A DNA stretch of 45,595 nucleotides from Minisyncoccota bacterium (GCA_020059915.1 JAGVBB010000005.1:1-45595), one strand, 5' to 3'; shown: positions 13,404 to 23,430, numbered from the stretch's first letter. Program-made: numbers and translations. The notes: generated from the sequence alone by a model not told the origin.

Positions 13404-16400
13404 ATGAAACGATTTATTGCGTTTTCAGTTTTCGCGCTTTTACTTATTGGTGTCGGTGTGTTTTTGTATACATCACAAAGCGATGCGCAAACAAAACCAA
13501 ACAAACCAGTGATAACGTCGCTTGTTCCTGTTTCTGCTTGTCGTGTTAATGTGAATTTTACCGAGAGCAGTGTTGCAACCAGTTTTAATCGCCGAATAAA
13601 TTCTCCTTCAGCAACGCCAATTTCCGGACTTTCCTGTTCATCTCCCACATGTACTCTTCTCCATTCTGTAACAGGACTTACAAAAAATACTGCATATACC
13701 GTTTCGTTACAGGCGGTTTCTGATTATGGAAGTTCTGATTGGAGTGACCAACGAACAACCACCACACTCAATACGGTTGCTCCGCCGGCGCCTCAGGGTT
13801 TGCAACATTCTGGGTGGACGAACAATAGAACACAAATTCAATGGACCGCGCCGAGTGGTATGACTGCGGGATATAGTGGATATCGGGTATATGAAGCAAA
13901 AGATGGAACCGACAATATAACCCCTGTCTCTGTATTTGGCGATGGGACAACTAGCTATTATGCGATTGTAGATCCAAACGAGCCTTACTATTTTAATGTG
14001 AAAGCATATGAGGCGGGTGACTCATGTCCAACGGGAGATATAACGACGAGCAATGATGGAGTTGCTGTGTTTTCCCCACTTTCCACACAATTGATAATTC
14101 CTGCAGTTCCAAAAAATATCACCGAAGACATAACCGCGGTTGGTTCAGATTGGAAAATAAAATTGGGATGGGATGCATCCGCGGAGGCAACAAAATATAC
14201 ATTGGATCTTTCATATAATTCAAGTTTTTCTCCAATTTTTGAAACAAACACGGGAGTAGACAGAAATTATAATTCAAGTAACTCATTCCCTAGTGATCGA
14301 GTAATCTATTATCGCATTAAGGCAATTTATGAGAAAAATGGAGTGATTGGCACATCGGATTATACAACAGGATCTATCACTACGGGAATTCCCGCGCCGA
14401 CCGATCTTGCCTTAACTCATTCATTTGATCCAATTAGCGGAACTCCATCTCCTGTGCCGTTAACATTTACTTGGACAGACAATGCAAGCAATTTTCCCCG
14501 TGATATAGTTATTGAGAAATCAACTGATGGTGGTTCAATATATACGGAGTTGGGAAGGCACACAGTCTTGGAGATTGGTGATGTTCCCGAATTTTCCATT
14601 TCTGTGCCAACGGGTTCCACGTATATGTTTCGTGCGTATGTTCAGGACAAAAACACAAACAAAAGATCTGTGGGATATTCAAATGTAGTTTCAGCAAATT
14701 TTGTAGCTATAGTAAAGAAATATACAGTTGATGGAGAGGGATGGATGCAAACAGGGGGGTGGTTAAAATTTGAAAGTGTATATATTACTGATGACAACAA
14801 GGTACGGGGGCATGCATGGAATCCGTCGTTTGGATGGTTGGATTTCGATGCTGTTGACTCAGTAAAATGTCCGAGTGGAACGTGTGCATCATATAACGAG
14901 ACGACAGGAGAAATTACTGGTTGGGCACAATTTAAGTTTGCAGATCAAACAGTTCCTGGTTGGGATGGTTGGGTGAATTTGCGGGGATCAACATCAGATG
15001 GATCATTTAATTATGGACTTTGTTTTGGAAATGCCAGCGGAGATATAATTCCTTATACAAATCCAGTGACGGGGGAACAGACAATATATAAAACAGGAAC
15101 CACCTGTGAAAACAATGGGAGCGAGACAAATAATAAGGTGAAGGGTATTGTGTGGGGCGGTCCAGTGGTTGGAGGGTGGATTGTGTTTGAAGATATTGCT
15201 CCTGTGTCACTTTCAATTCAAAAAAGACCAAGTTCAATCAGTTATGCGCCACGTGAACATGTTACTGTTTGGACAAGTAATGGACAAAATGCAGACTGGT
15301 CTGGATCCCTTGTTTCTGGATCTGGTCTCTGGGGATCAATTAGTCCAAACGCCACTATTGCAACAACGACATTTATAGCACCAGCGCTTGGTAACAAAAC
15401 TTCAAAAATAGTTGCATCAACAACAGCTGGATTTGCAAGCACAACATTACCGATAGTTGAAAATCCATATACCATATCGTGTACTCCACAAAAAGGAGCG
15501 GTGCGTGTTGATTGGACAAAAGAATGGACCGATTCTTTGTATACCTCATATGAGTCACATACATTGTCACTAACTTATTCAACGTCGTCTGCAACTGGTC
15601 CATGGAAGGTACTTTCTCCGAACCCAAGTATTTCCATGGGAAGTGGTTCGTATACACATAATTCACTTTCAACATCAACGACCTACTACTATAAATTGAG
15701 TGGACAGTTTTCAGACCCAAGCCAGACATACGACATTATTACAACAATTGGATGTACTGCTGGCGCTCCTGTTGTAGACAATCCATCACGTCTTCGTGTC
15801 TATGCGCAAGACATGAAAACTCTGTTATTGAATTGGAAAGATAATGCAACATCAACAGAAGATTATAAATTCTATGTGGAGCGTATAAAACTTACTCCCG
15901 CATCATCAACACAGTTTGGTGTGACAACATCCCAAGCACTCGTTACTTCACAGAGCGTTCCGCTCACGTGGAAAAACATTACTACGAGCACCCCATTTTA
16001 TATGTGGATTGAACGTAGCAGTACCACAGATACAGGAATTAGATTTGCAAACCCAAATAAAAAAGATCCAACATATCCTGGATGTTCAACTGCAAATGGC
16101 GGAGATCCAGCATGTGGTATTAATAAATCACTTGGCGTGTTTCGTCCTGTTGTGGTAACTACAACAAATCCAAAAACGTTCACGGGAAAAATTACGGCAT
16201 TTTATGACAATGATGTTGTGGGGAGATCGGGGGAGGCAACAACATTCTTTTATCGTATCCGTGCCTGTTCATCGATTGAACCACAGTATACAGAATGTAC
16301 TGGATCTGAATGTACAGTAAACACTGACTATCGACCAATTCCTGCTTGCTCGCCATTTACCGCAACCTCAACGAGTGGAAAATTAATAGCAACAACGACA

Positions 16401-17936
16401 CCACCACTCCCTGTAATTCAAGCAACAACCACAAAACCGGTTAAGGTAACACCAAGCAACCCATACACAAAATATAAAACCACCGTTCAGTGGAAAGATG
16501 ATTCATTGCGAGAGACAGGTGTTATTGTTCAACGTGATGGACTTACCGCAATTTGGTCCGGAAGCAAAATTGCATTTACGAACAAAGATATTTATAAGAA
16601 CCCATTAGATGCAAACGTTGCAAAGTTTGGTCCATATGGAGGGAGGGGAACAGTAGATTCTTTTGTTGATGAAACATTGGATCCGGGAACCTCGTATACA
16701 TACAAGATAATTCCATATTATGAAACAATTGACCCAATTACTGGTTTATTTGTTCGTGTATTGTCGCTGAATGAATCAACAACAGTTGGTGCACAAACGC
16801 CATATCGTGTAGTTGTTGGTGTTGATGGCGACGGAAGCGGTTATGGATATGTAACTGAAAATACAAAAAATCTTGATACAAGAACCTCAAAAATTGTTGA
16901 AGATTTTGAATCAGACGAACAGGCAGTTGTTGAATATCATTATATAAGTCCGAATGGAGAGGACTATGCATTCTTTGATCATTGGAATGGAGTCTCTGGA
17001 TGTACCACACAACAATCTTGCAACACGCAGAGAACGGGGACGGTGAATGCAACGGCGGAATTCAGAAAATATTGTTATGACCTTGATGTTGCAGCATCCC
17101 CAAGTTGGTGTGCCACTGTTGATACAACGGGAGATAACTGTTCTCAGGGTGGTAGTGCTGGTGATTTTGATAGAAACACATATGCCGATGTAGATTATGC
17201 CATAACAAGCTCGACATGTGTCTTTACTGGGTGGACAGGAAGTTGTACGGGAACCGGAGGGTGTACGGTGTATATGAATACAGATCGTTCGGTAACTGCT
17301 AGATTTTCAACATCTTCAACATCAACAATAAATCTAGACATACCAAATATTCCCTTGTTTGCAAATATACAAAACAAACTTTCTATATTAAGGGGTTCAA
17401 TTGAAAATCTATTTAATGGTGAAAAAGTTTCTACAGAACAGGTAAAAAGTACATTAGATACGGCGCCGGTAACCTCTTTCACCGCAAATGCATATAGTGC
17501 AATTACATCATTTGTAGATGAAATAAAGAGAATGGTCGGAGGAATTTTTTCAGCAAGTGCCGCGACACCAAATTCCGATGAAGACTATTTTGTGCGAGTC
17601 AATATTAATCCACTTTCCCAACCATCATATAAAGATGACACATTGGAGGCTGACACCATATATTATTATCGTGTGGGAATAAAGTATCCGAGTGATAGCA
17701 CGATAAAAAAGTGGTCAGTGAACGACGGTTCTGGAAAAACACTTCCTGCTGGCTCAGTAAATTCTGGAGCAAAATCGCCTATATGTGTAAGAAACAGCTA
17801 TTGTGATTTTTCTCTTCCACGATGGGACGCACCTTCAGTTGTCGGATTGACCAAGGAACGATCTGAACAACAGTGTAAGGATAATGCTGATTGTGTGAAT
17901 GTTGGGAAGAAAAGACAAACAACAGAAGAGCAATAA
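13404..17936 (+). CDS. Giant secreted FN3/W-rich surface protein
   Basis: A 1510-residue exported protein with an N-terminal signal or anchor helix (about 4-25). Several fibronectin type III-like modules follow (about 32-435 and again about 695-1180; note TTYYYKLSGQ and TSYTYKIIPYYE endings). Residues about 440-600 are Trp/Gly-rich with the GHAWNPSFGWLDFD and GWDGWVNLRG patterns typical of CPR surface proteins. Near 1272-1302 is a divergent InlB B-like repeat, FTGWTGSCTGTGGC. The Cys-rich C-terminus has no LPxTG or second membrane helix. It is probably an adhesin or cell-contact protein for a host-dependent cell; the partner is unknown. TATAAT lies seven bases before the ATG, and a terminator follows. 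Confidence 0.8.
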   Translation: MKRFIAFSVFALLLIGVGVFLYTSQSDAQTKPNKPVITSLVPVSACRVNVNFTESSVATSFNRRINSPSATPISGLSCSSPTCTLLHSVTGLTKNTAYTVSLQAVSDYGSSDWSDQRTTTTLNTVAPPAPQGLQHSGWTNNRTQIQWTAPSGMTAGYSGYRVYEAKDGTDNITPVSVFGDGTTSYYAIVDPNEPYYFNVKAYEAGDSCPTGDITTSNDGVAVFSPLSTQLIIPAVPKNITEDITAVGSDWKIKLGWDASAEATKYTLDLSYNSSFSPIFETNTGVDRNYNSSNSFPSDRVIYYRIKAIYEKNGVIGTSDYTTGSITTGIPAPTDLALTHSFDPISGTPSPVPLTFTWTDNASNFPRDIVIEKSTDGGSIYTELGRHTVLEIGDVPEFSISVPTGSTYMFRAYVQDKNTNKRSVGYSNVVSANFVAIVKKYTVDGEGWMQTGGWLKFESVYITDDNKVRGHAWNPSFGWLDFDAVDSVKCPSGTCASYNETTGEITGWAQFKFADQTVPGWDGWVNLRGSTSDGSFNYGLCFGNASGDIIPYTNPVTGEQTIYKTGTTCENNGSETNNKVKGIVWGGPVVGGWIVFEDIAPVSLSIQKRPSSISYAPREHVTVWTSNGQNADWSGSLVSGSGLWGSISPNATIATTTFIAPALGNKTSKIVASTTAGFASTTLPIVENPYTISCTPQKGAVRVDWTKEWTDSLYTSYESHTLSLTYSTSSATGPWKVLSPNPSISMGSGSYTHNSLSTSTTYYYKLSGQFSDPSQTYDIITTIGCTAGAPVVDNPSRLRVYAQDMKTLLLNWKDNATSTEDYKFYVERIKLTPASSTQFGVTTSQALVTSQSVPLTWKNITTSTPFYMWIERSSTTDTGIRFANPNKKDPTYPGCSTANGGDPACGINKSLGVFRPVVVTTTNPKTFTGKITAFYDNDVVGRSGEATTFFYRIRACSSIEPQYTECTGSECTVNTDYRPIPACSPFTATSTSGKLIATTTPPLPVIQATTTKPVKVTPSNPYTKYKTTVQWKDDSLRETGVIVQRDGLTAIWSGSKIAFTNKDIYKNPLDANVAKFGPYGGRGTVDSFVDETLDPGTSYTYKIIPYYETIDPITGLFVRVLSLNESTTVGAQTPYRVVVGVDGDGSGYGYVTENTKNLDTRTSKIVEDFESDEQAVVEYHYISPNGEDYAFFDHWNGVSGCTTQQSCNTQRTGTVNATAEFRKYCYDLDVAASPSWCATVDTTGDNCSQGGSAGDFDRNTYADVDYAITSSTCVFTGWTGSCTGTGGCTVYMNTDRSVTARFSTSSTSTINLDIPNIPLFANIQNKLSILRGSIENLFNGEKVSTEQVKSTLDTAPVTSFTANAYSAITSFVDEIKRMVGGIFSASAATPNSDEDYFVRVNINPLSQPSYKDDTLEADTIYYYRVGIKYPSDSTIKKWSVNDGSGKTLPAGSVNSGAKSPICVRNSYCDFSLPRWDAPSVVGLTKERSEQQCKDNADCVNVGKKRQTTEEQ

Positions 17937-17951
17937 AATAGCTATTAGTAT

Positions 17952-17984
17952 CCCCGCCAGTCCATGGACTGGCGGGGTTTCTTA
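17952..17984 (+). terminator. Palindromic terminator, CCGCCAGTCCATGG family, copy 2
   Basis: A perfect 26-bp palindrome (CCCCGCCAGTCCA/TGGACTGGCGGGG), then TTT. Compared with copy 1 it has C-G in place of T-A at the same paired position. Confidence 0.7.
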
Positions 17985-18011
17985 TTACTTATCAGTCCAC
18001 AATTAGTATGT

Positions 18012-18722
18012 TTACGTTTTTGCAATTGTCGCAACAATAATTCGATTGTATCCAACCTCCTTTAATGCCCGCACAGCATCTTCTATTGTTGCCCCCGTGG
18101 TGAACACGTCATCAATTAATAAAATATTTTTTCTTTTATACGCTTGTTTTGCAGAAAACACATATTGAATAGACTGTTTTCTTTCCTCTCTTGAATGAGA
18201 ACGTGCTTGTTGAGGTGTATGTTTTATTCTCTTTAAAATAGTTGTATGTAATTCAAGCTCCGGTAAATATTTTATAATTTCTTTTGCAATATATTCCGAC
18301 TGATTGAATCCACGCTCATATAGTCGTTTCCGTGAAAGGGGAATAGGCACAAGATATGTTTCGGAAAGAAATATTGGGAATTCTGTTATCACACTCGCCA
18401 TTGAAGAAAGAAGTAACCGACTGAGTGGTGCTGATAGTGGATATAGGTTTTTATATTTAAAGCAATGAATTATTTTTTGAACTCTTTTGTCGTTATAGTC
18501 ACACGCCGAGATCAATAGATAATTTTTTTTATGACAGATGTTTGATATGGTAGGAATTCTTTTATTACAAACAGAACAAGAAAATCCAGTTTTTATTGGT
18601 ATAGATTCAAAACATGTATTGCACAATGATTCAAATTCATCAATTGAGCTGGTATATTGTTCACATAAAGAACAGCGAGCAGGGAAGATCGCATCAATAA
18701 TCTTTTTTAAGACGCTGTTCAT
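18012..18722 (-). CDS. comF: ComF family phosphoribosyltransferase-like competence protein
   Basis: A 236-residue protein. The N-terminus has zinc-ribbon cysteine pairs (CSLC at about 17-20, CNTC at about 34, CSVC at about 49). The C-terminal PRTase fold has the PRPP motif ILLIDDVFTTGAT (about 198-210). ComF proteins take part in DNA uptake and transformation, probably handling the incoming single strand. It lies divergent to pilM and next to the pilus cluster, which fits a competence role. TATAAT (18734-18729) is six bases before the ATG, so it is leaderless. Confidence 0.88.
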   Translation of the reverse strand: MNSVLKKIIDAIFPARCSLCEQYTSSIDEFESLCNTCFESIPIKTGFSCSVCNKRIPTISNICHKKNYLLISACDYNDKRVQKIIHCFKYKNLYPLSAPLSRLLLSSMASVITEFPIFLSETYLVPIPLSRKRLYERGFNQSEYIAKEIIKYLPELELHTTILKRIKHTPQQARSHSREERKQSIQYVFSAKQAYKRKNILLIDDVFTTGATIEDAVRALKEVGYNRIIVATIAKT

Positions 18723-18802
18723 TTTTTAATTATATATAATGTGTTGTACTAACATGTATATTTCGAGATTCAGTAGGAGGCCTTTTTTGTGCTACTATAG
18801 AT

Positions 18803-19906
18803 ATGATGATTGATTTTGGCATTAAAACATTTTTTTCTGATGTAAAAAATGCACTTACCTCAACGCGTATTTTAGGAATTGATATTGGCACTACGTCAAT
18901 AAAGCTTTTGGAGGTTGGAAAAAAGGGGGAAACACTTACTTTAGAAAATTATGGTATTTTAGAAACAAAGGACTATTTAAGTAGGGGAAATGCGGCCATA
19001 CAGACAAGCGCACTAAAAATTTCTGAGCGTGACACCGCCCAACTGCTTAATGTTTTATTGCGCGAGGTACAACCAAAAACGAAAAACGCCATCGTCTCTA
19101 TTCCTATATATAATGCGTTTTTTGTAACTATAGATATGCCCTCTCTTCCTCCACATGAAGCGGCATCCGCACTACAATTTCAAGCAAAACAATATATTCC
19201 ATTACCCATGGATCAGGTAAATATTGAATGGGTTGAGATGGATGCGTTTCAAAATGAGCGGGGCCAGGATATGCGAAAATACCTTCTCGTGGCGGTACCA
19301 AAGGCAGTAATTGAGATGATGAAAAGGTTATTGGGGAGTGTTGGAGTGAATTTACATGCATTAGAAGTTGAACACCAATCTCTTATCCGTTCATTATTAT
19401 CTCCTTCAGATCCAATCACTCAAATTATTGATATTGGTGGTGAGTCGACGGGTATATATATTATCGAAAAGGGAATAGCAAAACGATCGACACAGGTGGA
19501 TTCTGCGGGTTCTTCTCTTACAAAATCCCTTGCACGAACACTTGATATTTCTGCACTTCGTGCAGAAGATTTAAAAAAGCGAAAAGGACTTCTTGGTTCT
19601 GGGGGGGAGTACGAAATATCTCATGCGTTGTATCCGTTTCTTGATATTATCTTTAACGAATGCACAAGAATCAGAAATGAATTTGAACGTTCAAGTAATA
19701 AAAAAGTTTCTGAAATAATTCTTGTTGGTGGTGGAGCAAATCTTTTGGGTATAGACGCATATGTAAAAGATGTTATGGGATTACCCATCAAGACAACCGA
19801 TTCATTAAGACATATAACTCTTCCAAATGAGATTGAACCAATACGAAAAGAATTGGGAAGGACGTTTGCTTCTACTTCTGGATTAGCCCTTCGTTTTTTT
19901 GTATAA
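18803..19906 (+). CDS. pilM: Type IV pilus assembly protein PilM
   Basis: PilM is an actin-like ATPase on the inner face of the membrane that links PilN/PilO to the pilus machine. The 367 residues match the family. The nucleotide-binding phosphate-1 loop is GIDIGTTSIKLLEV (about 25-38), phosphate-2 is IIDIGGESTGIYII and the adenosine motif is EIILVGGGANLLG. The start is ATGATG (18803/18806), and a TACTAT box lies just upstream. It is separated from pilN by a repeat-rich gap with its own promoter, so pilM is probably transcribed alone. Confidence 0.92.
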   Translation: MMIDFGIKTFFSDVKNALTSTRILGIDIGTTSIKLLEVGKKGETLTLENYGILETKDYLSRGNAAIQTSALKISERDTAQLLNVLLREVQPKTKNAIVSIPIYNAFFVTIDMPSLPPHEAASALQFQAKQYIPLPMDQVNIEWVEMDAFQNERGQDMRKYLLVAVPKAVIEMMKRLLGSVGVNLHALEVEHQSLIRSLLSPSDPITQIIDIGGESTGIYIIEKGIAKRSTQVDSAGSSLTKSLARTLDISALRAEDLKKRKGLLGSGGEYEISHALYPFLDIIFNECTRIRNEFERSSNKKVSEIILVGGGANLLGIDAYVKDVMGLPIKTTDSLRHITLPNEIEPIRKELGRTFASTSGLALRFFV

Positions 19907-19965
19907 CTAGGGCTGCTATTTATTTTCACCGCCTATGACGGGGTTTTACTTTGCGGTGGCGTTTG

Positions 19966-20141
19966 CTATGGCGCTACACCCACCTTAGGTGGGTGAACTT
20001 GTAGCTTCACTCATTCGGAATATGCATTACTTCGTATGCACATTCCTCATTTCATTTGCTATAAAGCTTCGCTTTTATCTTCACTCGCTTCGGAAATGGA
20101 AATAAAGATATTTCCATTTCACTCGCTTCGTTTGCTATAAT
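19966..20141 (+). repeat. Dispersed palindromic repeat block, copy 2
   Basis: This fills the 242-bp pilM-pilN gap. It shares with 13220-13396 the order CTATGGCG, a palindrome, GAACTTGTAGCT, TTCGGAATAT-palindrome-ATTCC, TCATTTCA and TTGCTATA, then a second palindrome (GGAAATGGAAATA/TATTTCCATTTC) ending TTTGCTATAAT. The last six bases serve as the -10 box of pilN. Confidence 0.65.
20136..20141 (+). promoter_or_regulatory. -10 box of the pilN operon
   Basis: TATAAT followed by seven bases and ATG 20149. It forms the end of the palindromic repeat block. Confidence 0.7.
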
Positions 20142-20148
20142 AATACTA

Positions 20149-20712
20149 ATGGAACAAAGAGATCCACAAACAGCTCTCGCGGATCAGTTTGTCGTCGATG
20201 CACCAAGTGTTGGACTTCCTTGGCGTCTCATGGTTTTTTCTATAGTGCTTTTTGTTTTTTCATTGTTCATTTTTGTTGGAATAAAATTTGGTTATGCATC
20301 ATATCTCACCACGCGACAGGAAGCTTTAACCGCAGACACTGTTGCTCTCGCGAAAAAGATAAATCCGGATGATCAGTTAAAATATGTTAATTTTTATTCA
20401 CAAACCATAAACCTCAAAAAGGTTCTTGATAGACATTCATTTTCTGGAAATATATTTAAATTCCTTCAAGAAAAAACGGCCACGAATGTATATTATACAA
20501 ATGCGACATATACCGCAGAAGGTGCAAAAGTTGTTGTGCAAGGTGTTGCCGCGACCTCAGAAGCACTTGTTCAGCAACTTTCTGTCTTTGATGCTGCTCC
20601 GGAATTAAAGACCGCAGTACTTACTCAAATGAGGTTTACCGAAACAGGAACGGTGAGTTTTGAAGTCGAGTTTGTATTTAATGAAAATTTCTTTGAATTT
20701 CCCACTCAATAA
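20149..20712 (+). CDS. pilN: Type IV pilus assembly protein PilN-like
   Basis: A 187-residue bitopic protein: a short cytoplasmic N-terminus (about 1-25) that would bind PilM, one membrane helix (about 28-50), then a coiled segment and a ferredoxin-like periplasmic domain. The sequence itself is divergent. The call rests on the topology and the order pilM-N-O-P-like-B-T-C. It differs from the usual PilN in lacking the clear N-L-L-P-x-R N-terminal motif. The gene is leaderless from the TATAAT at 20136, and pilO starts three bases after its stop. Confidence 0.75.
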   Translation: MEQRDPQTALADQFVVDAPSVGLPWRLMVFSIVLFVFSLFIFVGIKFGYASYLTTRQEALTADTVALAKKINPDDQLKYVNFYSQTINLKKVLDRHSFSGNIFKFLQEKTATNVYYTNATYTAEGAKVVVQGVAATSEALVQQLSVFDAAPELKTAVLTQMRFTETGTVSFEVEFVFNENFFEFPTQ

Positions 20713-20715
20713 TTT

Positions 20716-21291
20716 ATGAGAGCCTCATCAAAAAGAGTAATGAGTATCGGAATAGCCGCAATGTTTCTCATTGGTGTGCTTATTGTATATGGATCTTTCA
20801 TCCGGCCTGCATATAGTGAGATAGAAACGAAACGTGCGGAATTAAGTGCGGCCGAGAATCTTTTCAACAACCAAAAAAATGCAACAGAACAGGTTAATAA
20901 AGCATTTATTGATATGAAGAATGCTACCAAGGTTCGAGAGGTTATATCACAAGCACTTCCTGTTGGACCAAATATGACTCAAGCACTCCATCAGATTGAA
21001 TCAGTTGTCCGATCAAATAAGGTTAATATTGATGCGTTAACGATTCGAGAGGCGCCATCTGAGGCAAATAAACAGATCCTTGCAAAGCGCTTGGGGAAGC
21101 TTGGTCTCAATTTTTCTGTGTCTGGAACATATGAGTCGGTTCGTGATTTCGTAAGAGCATTGGAAACCAATGTGCGTGTCACAAATATTACTAACTTTGA
21201 ATTTTCTTCTGGATCATCAGAATTTGGAGGTGGGTCAGCAAATCTTTATACCCTACAAATAGTCGCCGAAATGTATTATCAAGAAAACTAA
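20716..21291 (+). CDS. pilO: Type IV pilus assembly protein PilO-like
   Basis: A 191-residue bitopic protein with one N-terminal membrane helix (about 8-28), a heptad-rich coiled-coil stretch (about 30-80, EIETKRAELSAAENLF) and a C-terminal ferredoxin-like domain with the PilO-type FSVSGTYESVRDFVRALE pattern. PilO pairs with PilN to align the pilus platform with the ATPases. It is in one operon with pilN and the next gene, with almost no spacing. Confidence 0.82.
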   Translation: MRASSKRVMSIGIAAMFLIGVLIVYGSFIRPAYSEIETKRAELSAAENLFNNQKNATEQVNKAFIDMKNATKVREVISQALPVGPNMTQALHQIESVVRSNKVNIDALTIREAPSEANKQILAKRLGKLGLNFSVSGTYESVRDFVRALETNVRVTNITNFEFSSGSSEFGGGSANLYTLQIVAEMYYQEN

Positions 21292-21293
21292 CT

Positions 21294-21587
21294 ATGGCAA
21301 TAATGATTGAACAACAGGAGAAGCCAAAAAATTGGACACTTATTATTGGAGTGGTTGTATTTGTTGGTATCGTCTTTATTAGTGCATATTATTTATTCTT
21401 CAAAAATCCTCAAGTAATTGAAAATTTGACTGTTTCTCCAGTTCAGAAAGATGTTGAAACGCTTTCTCAAATAAAGCCAGATTATGTAAAGTTGGTAGAT
21501 CAATTAAATAAATATTATGAAAAGGGTCAGGCACAGACTATAATCGAGCCACAGCTCGGGAGACAAAATCCATTTCTTCCAATATAA
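21294..21587 (+). CDS. Small pilus-cluster membrane protein, PilP-like position
   Basis: A 97-residue protein with one membrane helix (about 15-36) and a short exposed part ending GRQNPFLPI. The G-R-x-N/D-P-F ending recalls the signature in PilP-like proteins, and the gene occupies the PilP slot after pilO. It is too short to be a full PilP with its beta domain, and no secretin is seen for it to touch. It may be a monoderm-adapted remnant. It starts two bases after the pilO stop and is closed by a terminator. Confidence 0.55.
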   Translation: MAIMIEQQEKPKNWTLIIGVVVFVGIVFISAYYLFFKNPQVIENLTVSPVQKDVETLSQIKPDYVKLVDQLNKYYEKGQAQTIIEPQLGRQNPFLPI

Positions 21588-21612
21588 ATCCCCATTGAAG
21601 GGGGATTTTTTT
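21586..21612 (+). terminator. Terminator between the pilNO unit and pilB
   Basis: Stem AAATCCCC/GGGGATTT with a seven-base loop, then T5. It overlaps the stop of the upstream gene. Confidence 0.75.
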
Positions 21613-21625
21613 ATATTATTGATGA

Positions 21626-21631
21626 TATAAT
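21626..21631 (+). promoter_or_regulatory. -10 box of pilB
   Basis: TATAAT followed by six bases and ATG 21638. Confidence 0.7.
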
Positions 21632-21637
21632 AATGCT

Positions 21638-23365
21638 ATGATTGATCAGCAATTTGTAGAGGAGCTTATAAAGCGGGGAATTGTCCCAAAACTTGCTGGA
21701 GAAAAAATACTCCGCGAAGCTATGCTTTCTGGTGGAAGTGCAGAGGAAATTTTGTATGAGAAAAAGATTGTTGATGAGGCAGACGTTGTTAAAATAAAGA
21801 GTGAATTACTAAAAGCTCCGTATCGCAAAGTTGATGTGAATAAAGTTGATGAGAAATTATTTGGTTTGATTTCTCGTGAGATGGTGCTCACATACCGTGT
21901 TATACCAATTGAAAAAACTCCTAACATGCTTGTTGTTGGTATGTTTCATCCTAATGATATAAAGGCTCAGGATGCAATAAAGTTTGTTGCAAAACAACAA
22001 GGGGTGAGTTTGGGTGTATATTTGGTTACACTTTCTGATATTGGTGCATTACTTGCTCGCTATTCCCCATACAAAAAGGAGATAGAGGCAGCAATTTTAG
22101 AAATGGGTGAAATAAAGTCCGAAAGTTCAGCCATAGATCTTGAGGAGTCGGGAAAGGGAGAAGAGGCGCCAATTATAAAAATTGTTGCATCGACATTGCG
22201 TCAGGCCGTCGAAATTGGAGCATCAGACATACATATCGAGCCACAGCGAAGAAGTTTACGTATACGTTTTCGTCTTGATGGCGCACTCCACGAGGCAATT
22301 TCTTTACCACCAACACTGATTCAACCAATTACATCGCGCGTAAAAGTGTTGTCTCGTTTGAAGCTTGATGAAACACGCGTACCACAAGACGGACGCTTTC
22401 GTACAAACTTTTTAGGGAGAGAAATTGACTATCGTGTTGCAACATTTCCAACACCGGCAGGGGAAAAAATTGCAATTCGTGTACTTGATCCAAAAACGGG
22501 ATTGCGAGGATTGGATCAACTGGGAATCGGATCGTACAATGCTCGTATTTTTGAAGAAGCACTTGCACGACCGTATGGAATGATTTTAATTAGTGGTCCA
22601 ACCGGTTCTGGAAAATCAACAACATTGTATGCAGTGCTTTCTCGATTAAATAAGGATTCTGTAAACATTGTGACGCTTGAAGATCCAGTCGAATATTTTA
22701 TGGAGGGAATAAATCAATCACAGGTCCGTCCAGAAATTGGATATACATTTGCATCTGGACTTAGGCAGATCTTGCGACAAGACCCAGATGTTATTATGGT
22801 GGGAGAAATTCGTGATGAGGAAACATCGGGGCTTGCAGTGAATGCGGCACTCACTGGACATGTTATGTTGTCGACAATTCACACAAATAATTCTTTGGGG
22901 GTTATTCCTCGTCTTATTGATCTTGGTGTGCAACCATTTCTTCTTTCTTCTGCATTAAATCTTATGGTTGCACAGCGTTTGGTTCTTCGTTTGTGCCCAG
23001 ACTGTCGCATTTCGGAAAAGGCAGATAAAGAAACTGAAAAGCTTATTGAGGAAAATTTTGCTCTCTTGCCAGAAGATGCACGAAAGGAAATATCTTTTTC
23101 AAAACCATATACGATATTTAAGAAGGGAGATAATATTGAGTGCAAGACCTGCAAGGGGAAAGGAACCGTTGGAAGAATTGCGTTGTATGAGATATTTAGA
23201 ATGACTAGAGAATTAGGAGATATTATTAGTAAAGGCTTTACTGAAAGTGCACTATGGGATGAGGCGCACAGACAGGGAATAGTAACACTTCGGCAAGATG
23301 GACTTATGAAGGTTTTGGAGGGAAAGATTGGAATTGAGGAGGTATTAAAAGAAACAGCACAATAA
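21638..23365 (+). CDS. pilB: Type IV pilus extension ATPase PilB
   Basis: A 575-residue GspE/PilB ATPase that powers pilin assembly from the cytoplasm. The N-terminal T2SSE_N-like domain (about 5-150) precedes the catalytic core. Walker A is GPTGSGKSTT (about 319-328), the Asp box is TLEDPVEYF, Walker B is RQDPDVIMVGEIRD and the His box is GHVMLSTIHTN. The C-terminal zinc-binding element uses CPDC and CKTC pairs. It has its own promoter and is flanked by terminators, so pilB is transcribed separately from pilNO and pilT. Confidence 0.96.
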   Translation: MIDQQFVEELIKRGIVPKLAGEKILREAMLSGGSAEEILYEKKIVDEADVVKIKSELLKAPYRKVDVNKVDEKLFGLISREMVLTYRVIPIEKTPNMLVVGMFHPNDIKAQDAIKFVAKQQGVSLGVYLVTLSDIGALLARYSPYKKEIEAAILEMGEIKSESSAIDLEESGKGEEAPIIKIVASTLRQAVEIGASDIHIEPQRRSLRIRFRLDGALHEAISLPPTLIQPITSRVKVLSRLKLDETRVPQDGRFRTNFLGREIDYRVATFPTPAGEKIAIRVLDPKTGLRGLDQLGIGSYNARIFEEALARPYGMILISGPTGSGKSTTLYAVLSRLNKDSVNIVTLEDPVEYFMEGINQSQVRPEIGYTFASGLRQILRQDPDVIMVGEIRDEETSGLAVNAALTGHVMLSTIHTNNSLGVIPRLIDLGVQPFLLSSALNLMVAQRLVLRLCPDCRISEKADKETEKLIEENFALLPEDARKEISFSKPYTIFKKGDNIECKTCKGKGTVGRIALYEIFRMTRELGDIISKGFTESALWDEAHRQGIVTLRQDGLMKVLEGKIGIEEVLKETAQ

Positions 23366-23368
23366 AAA

Positions 23369-23405
23369 CAATCCCGCTAGTCTATGAACTAGCGGGATTG
23401 TTTTT
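23369..23405 (+). terminator. Terminator after pilB, CCGCTAGTCTATG family, copy 3
   Basis: Stem CAATCCCGCTAGT/ACTAGCGGGATTG with loop CTATGA, then T5. Confidence 0.85.
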
Positions 23406-23424
23406 GGTGGTAAGAAAAATAAGG

Positions 23425-23430
23425 TATAAT
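23425..23430 (+). promoter_or_regulatory. -10 box of the pilT leader
   Basis: TATAAT followed by seven bases (AACGACA) and the ATG at 23438. Predicted transcription start coincides with the first base of the conserved leader. Confidence 0.75.
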
